From NCBI GenBank assembly GCA_002280725.1, contig NCEM01000017.1, positions 62,001-126,000 on the forward strand: a DNA stretch of 64,000 nucleotides, written 5' to 3'. The DNA comes from Alphaproteobacteria bacterium 32-64-14 (GTDB taxonomy: Bacteria > Pseudomonadota > Alphaproteobacteria > Caulobacterales > Hyphomonadaceae). This document shows, one piece after another, positions 61,345 through 64,000 of the stretch (its first letter is position 1; every line of letters begins with the position of its first letter). The position numbers and the translations under genes are program-made. Under the pieces are notes generated by a model. The model was not told the DNA's origin and did no database searches. It worked only from the letters and a program-made list of their open reading frames with translations.

Positions 61345-63218
61345 TGCTTGTCCGCCTTGCCGGTGACCTGGCGCGTCGCCTTGCGTGCCTCCAGTCGCTT
61401 GCCGATCGCATCGCAAAGGAAGCGCGCGGTTATTGGCGTGCCGTCATAATGGAGGATCGAGGTCAGATGAGCCGGGTCGATCCCGCCCTCTATCATCAGC
61501 AACGAGCGTAACTGCGCATCACGGTTCTGCTCCACCACGCAGATTTCGTCGTGTGCATGAATGAAGTCGAACACCTCCTGCGAGAACGGGAAAGCCCGTA
61601 CGCGCATGGCGTCGATATGGTGACCTTGCCTCTCCAGCGTCTCCAGCGCCTCGTGCATGGCCGGCGCCGTGGAGCCGAAATACAGCGCGCCGATCTTCGT
61701 GGACTGTTTGGCCGATCGCACGACAGGTGCCGGCACGAGCGCCGCCGCGGTGTGGAACTTCTTCAGCAGCCGTTCCATGTTGTCCTGGTAGTCGATGCCC
61801 TTTTCCGAATACCCGGCCAGCCGGTTGCGCGACGTGCCGCGCGTGAAATACGCGCCCTTGTTCGGGTGCGTGCCGGGCCATGTCCGGTACGGGATTCCAT
61901 CGCCATCAACGTCCGTGTAGCGGCCAAAAAACTTGCCCGCCTCCAGTTCCTCGGCCGTCATCACCTTGCCGCGGTCGATCCGTCTGGCGTCGTCCCACTT
62001 GAACGGCTCGACGAGCCATTCCTGCATGCCGATATCGAGGTCGAGCATCACGAACACGGTTGTCTGCAACCGGTCCGCCAGATCGAAAGCCTGTGCGCCC
62101 ATGGTGAAGCATTCGCCAGGATCGGAGGGCAACAACAGCACATGCTTGGTGTCGCCATGGCTGGCATAGGCCGCGAGCAACAGGTCGGATTGTTGTGTGC
62201 GCGTGGGCATGCCCGTGGAGGGCCCGCCGCGCTGCACGTCAAAGATCACGACAGGAATTTCCGCGAAGTAGCTGAGCCCGATGAACTCGTTCATCAGAGA
62301 TATGCCCGGCCCCGAAGTGCAGGTGAACGCCCGCGCGCCATTCCATCCCGCTCCGACCACAATGCCAATGGAGGCGATCTCGTCCTCGCCCTGCACGATG
62401 GCGTAGTTCTTCGTGCCGTCCGCATTGGTGCGGAAGTCTTCGCAATAGCCGGTGAATGCCTCCGCAACCGAGGTGGACGGCGTGATCGGATACCACGCGC
62501 ACACCGTCGCCCCGCCATAGACCGCGCCAAGCGCCGCCGCCGCATTGCCTTCCACGAAGATACGATCGCCGACCGCATCGGACGTCTGCAGCTGCAGCCC
62601 GATGGGCTTCAAGTTCGCCTTGGCCCAGTCGCGCCCGAGATTGAAGGCGTTGAGGTTCGCCCCGATCAGCTTGGGCTTGGAGGCGAACTCCTCCTTCAGC
62701 AATTGCTCCACCACGGCCGGATCGATGTTGATCAGCCAGGACAGGGCGCCAACATAGCAGATGTTCTTGAACAGCTGCCGCTCGCGCGGAATCTTGTACG
62801 CCTCGTTGCAGATGGCTGTCAGCGGTACGCCGATGATGTGGATGTCATCGCGGAATTTCGAGGCAGGCAGGGGCTTGGTCGAGTCGTAGAAGAGATAACC
62901 GCCCGGGCTGATCTCCTTCACATCATCTTCCCACGTCTGCGGATTGAGCGGCACGGCCAGATCAACCCCGCCGCGCCGCCCAAGATGCCCGGCGCCAGAC
63001 ACGCGCACCTCATACCAGGTCGGCAGCCCCTGGATGTTCGACGGGAAGATATTGCGCGCCGCCACCGGCACACCCATGCGGATAATCGCCTTGGCGAACA
63101 GCCCATTGGCTGATGCCGAGCCCGATCCGTTCACGTTGGCGAACTTCACGACGAAGTCATTGACCGCCGCGAGCCCTGCGGGCTTCGCACTGCCGCCCTG
63201 TGTCAGCGTGTCCGGCAT
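61341..63218 (-). CDS. korA: 2-oxoacid:ferredoxin oxidoreductase, fused gamma-alpha subunit
   Basis: 625 residues from the ATG at 63218. An N-terminal gamma domain (about 20-190, VKFANVNGSGSASANGLFAKA) is joined to an alpha domain with CAWYPITPSTSVAEAF, FTCTSGPGISLMNEFIGL and QRGGPSTGMPTRTQQSDLL. This fusion is usual for aerobic-type KorA. It overlaps both neighbours: 4 bases with korB and 16 with the upstream FAD gene. Confidence 0.93.
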   Translation of the reverse strand: MPDTLTQGGSAKPAGLAAVNDFVVKFANVNGSGSASANGLFAKAIIRMGVPVAARNIFPSNIQGLPTWYEVRVSGAGHLGRRGGVDLAVPLNPQTWEDDVKEISPGGYLFYDSTKPLPASKFRDDIHIIGVPLTAICNEAYKIPRERQLFKNICYVGALSWLINIDPAVVEQLLKEEFASKPKLIGANLNAFNLGRDWAKANLKPIGLQLQTSDAVGDRIFVEGNAAAALGAVYGGATVCAWYPITPSTSVAEAFTGYCEDFRTNADGTKNYAIVQGEDEIASIGIVVGAGWNGARAFTCTSGPGISLMNEFIGLSYFAEIPVVIFDVQRGGPSTGMPTRTQQSDLLLAAYASHGDTKHVLLLPSDPGECFTMGAQAFDLADRLQTTVFVMLDLDIGMQEWLVEPFKWDDARRIDRGKVMTAEELEAGKFFGRYTDVDGDGIPYRTWPGTHPNKGAYFTRGTSRNRLAGYSEKGIDYQDNMERLLKKFHTAAALVPAPVVRSAKQSTKIGALYFGSTAPAMHEALETLERQGHHIDAMRVRAFPFSQEVFDFIHAHDEICVVEQNRDAQLRSLLMIEGGIDPAHLTSILHYDGTPITARFLCDAIGKRLEARKATRQVTGKADKQ

Positions 63219-64000
63219 TTGGGGCCTGCCTGCGTGATGTCGATCAGATGCTTCTGCATGTCCCACGCGCCCGTGGGGCAGCGTTCAGCGCACAGGCCGC
63301 AATGGAGGCAGACGTCTTCGTCCTTCACCATCACCCGGCCTGTGGGCAGTCCATCAGCCACATACAAGTCCTGCCCCAGATTGATCGCCGGCGCCGTCAG
63401 CCGCGTTCGCAGCTCCGCCTCATCGCCATCCTCGGTGAAGGTGATGCAGTCCATCGGGCATATATCGACGCACGCATCGCACTCGATGCAGACCTTCGGC
63501 GTGAACACCGTCTGCACGTCGCAGTTGAGGCAGCGCTGCGCCTCCTTGAAGCCGAGTATCTGGTCAAAGCCCAGTTCCACCTCGGCCTTCACATCTTTCA
63601 GGGACACGGCCTTGTCGCGATGCGGAACCTTGTATCGGCTGTCGTTCGCGATGTCGTTGTCATAGCTCCATTCGTGAATGCCCATCTTCTGCGAGATGAC
63701 CGTCACGCCGGGAGCAGGGCGGATGCTGATGTCCTGATCGTTGAGAAACATGTCGATCGATACGGCCGCCGCATGTCCATGCGCCACAGCCCAGATGATG
63801 TTCTTGGGTCCGAACGCCGCGTCGCCCCCGAAGAACACATTCGGAATGCTCGACTGCATCGTCTCTTCGCCGACAATCGGCATGTTCCACTTGTCGAAGG
63901 TCATGCCGATGTCGCGCTCGATCCAGGGAAACGAGTTTTCCTGTCCGACCGCGACCAGCACATCGTCGCAGTCGAAATGCTGGTCCGGCTCGCCCGTGGG
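63203..64000 (-). CDS. GltD-like FAD oxidoreductase with two 4Fe-4S clusters (partial)
   Basis: The frame runs off the right edge; the C-terminal 265 residues are visible. A DVLVAVGQ strand and NVFFGGDAAFGPKNIIWAVAHG give the FAD/NAD end of a glutamate-synthase-small-subunit-like fold. Then come cysteine-rich segments CLNCD, CIECDACVDICP and CLHCGLCAERCP. It probably passes electrons between the KorAB ferredoxin-type chain and NAD(P)H. First gene of the kor operon. Confidence 0.9.
   Translation of the reverse strand, partial: PTGEPDQHFDCDDVLVAVGQENSFPWIERDIGMTFDKWNMPIVGEETMQSSIPNVFFGGDAAFGPKNIIWAVAHGHAAAVSIDMFLNDQDISIRPAPGVTVISQKMGIHEWSYDNDIANDSRYKVPHRDKAVSLKDVKAEVELGFDQILGFKEAQRCLNCDVQTVFTPKVCIECDACVDICPMDCITFTEDGDEAELRTRLTAPAINLGQDLYVADGLPTGRVMVKDEDVCLHCGLCAERCPTGAWDMQKHLIDITQAGPKCRTR

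Noticed and set aside
61551-63113. A 520-codon frame opposite korA
   Set aside because: korA motifs are complete on the other strand; composition typical of antisense frames.
1-64000. CRISPR array, rRNA, insertion sequence or prophage
   Set aside because: No regularly spaced direct repeats with spacers, no transposase or phage structural genes, no rRNA-like stretches noticed.

Overview
The window is a gene-dense, high-GC chromosomal segment with short intergenic gaps. It reads as an alphaproteobacterium, probably of the Caulobacterales/Hyphomonadaceae type. The supporting points, all from family knowledge, are leucine-degradation (liu/mcc) genes, a class II DAHP synthase, the alphaproteobacterial style of MetRS and GltX, many DUF genes known from that group, and ATGA start/stop overlaps throughout. 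I see no rRNA, CRISPR array, insertion sequence or prophage. One tRNA (Thr, UGU) is present.

Region by region. 1-5.6 kb: a Tat-exported HExxH/TPR protein, a cyclic-nucleotide-binding patatin phospholipase with three 17-bp repeats upstream, and a DUF885 protein. 5.6-13.5 kb: leucine-degradation genes, namely mccB (frameshifted and internally shortened), a methylglutaconyl-CoA hydratase and mccA. These are interspersed with a low-GC DUF4145 gene, a glycerate-kinase-like gene and the membrane proteins DUF817 and DUF3667. 13.5-20.6 kb: an esterase, asd with a possible leader peptide and hairpin, class II DAHP synthase, three small exported proteins (two of them tandem paralogues) and a MATE transporter. 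20.6-29.7 kb: a cruciform-type repeat, HU, a Gfo/Idh/MocA oxidoreductase behind a well-formed promoter/operator, gltX, a small membrane protein, an aspartyl protease, MAPEG, and an ArsR-VOC-SRPBCC stress cassette. 29.7-36.6 kb: a YqjD-like membrane protein, two flavoproteins, metG in frame with an upstream membrane protein, and tRNA-Thr. 36.7-46.8 kb: alpha-2-macroglobulin plus PBP1C, a patatin lipoprotein, and pgi.

46.9-53.2 kb: after a lipoprotein cytochrome c comes a compact amino-sugar block holding a sugar kinase, MurQ, NagA, a SIS-type glucosamine-6-P deaminase, a DOMON-like protein and a NamZ (DUF1343) homologue without a signal peptide. Together with pgi these can take MurNAc and GlcNAc to fructose-6-P. 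53.3-57.2 kb: a three-subunit molybdenum hydroxylase with its own MoaD-like protein. 57.3-60.2 kb: an ECF sigma factor overlapping a membrane Ser/Thr kinase with a variant catalytic loop. 60.3-64.0 kb: a 2-oxoacid:ferredoxin oxidoreductase (beta, fused gamma-alpha) and a GltD-like FAD/4Fe-4S partner cut by the window end.

The most interesting items are the cytosolic NamZ/MurQ block, the membrane protein continuous with MetRS that has a paralogue beside gltX, the damaged mccB, the sigma/kinase pair, and several regulatory structures (17-bp repeats, asd leader, operator at 22.47 kb). All functions are inferred from visible motifs and family knowledge; no search was run.
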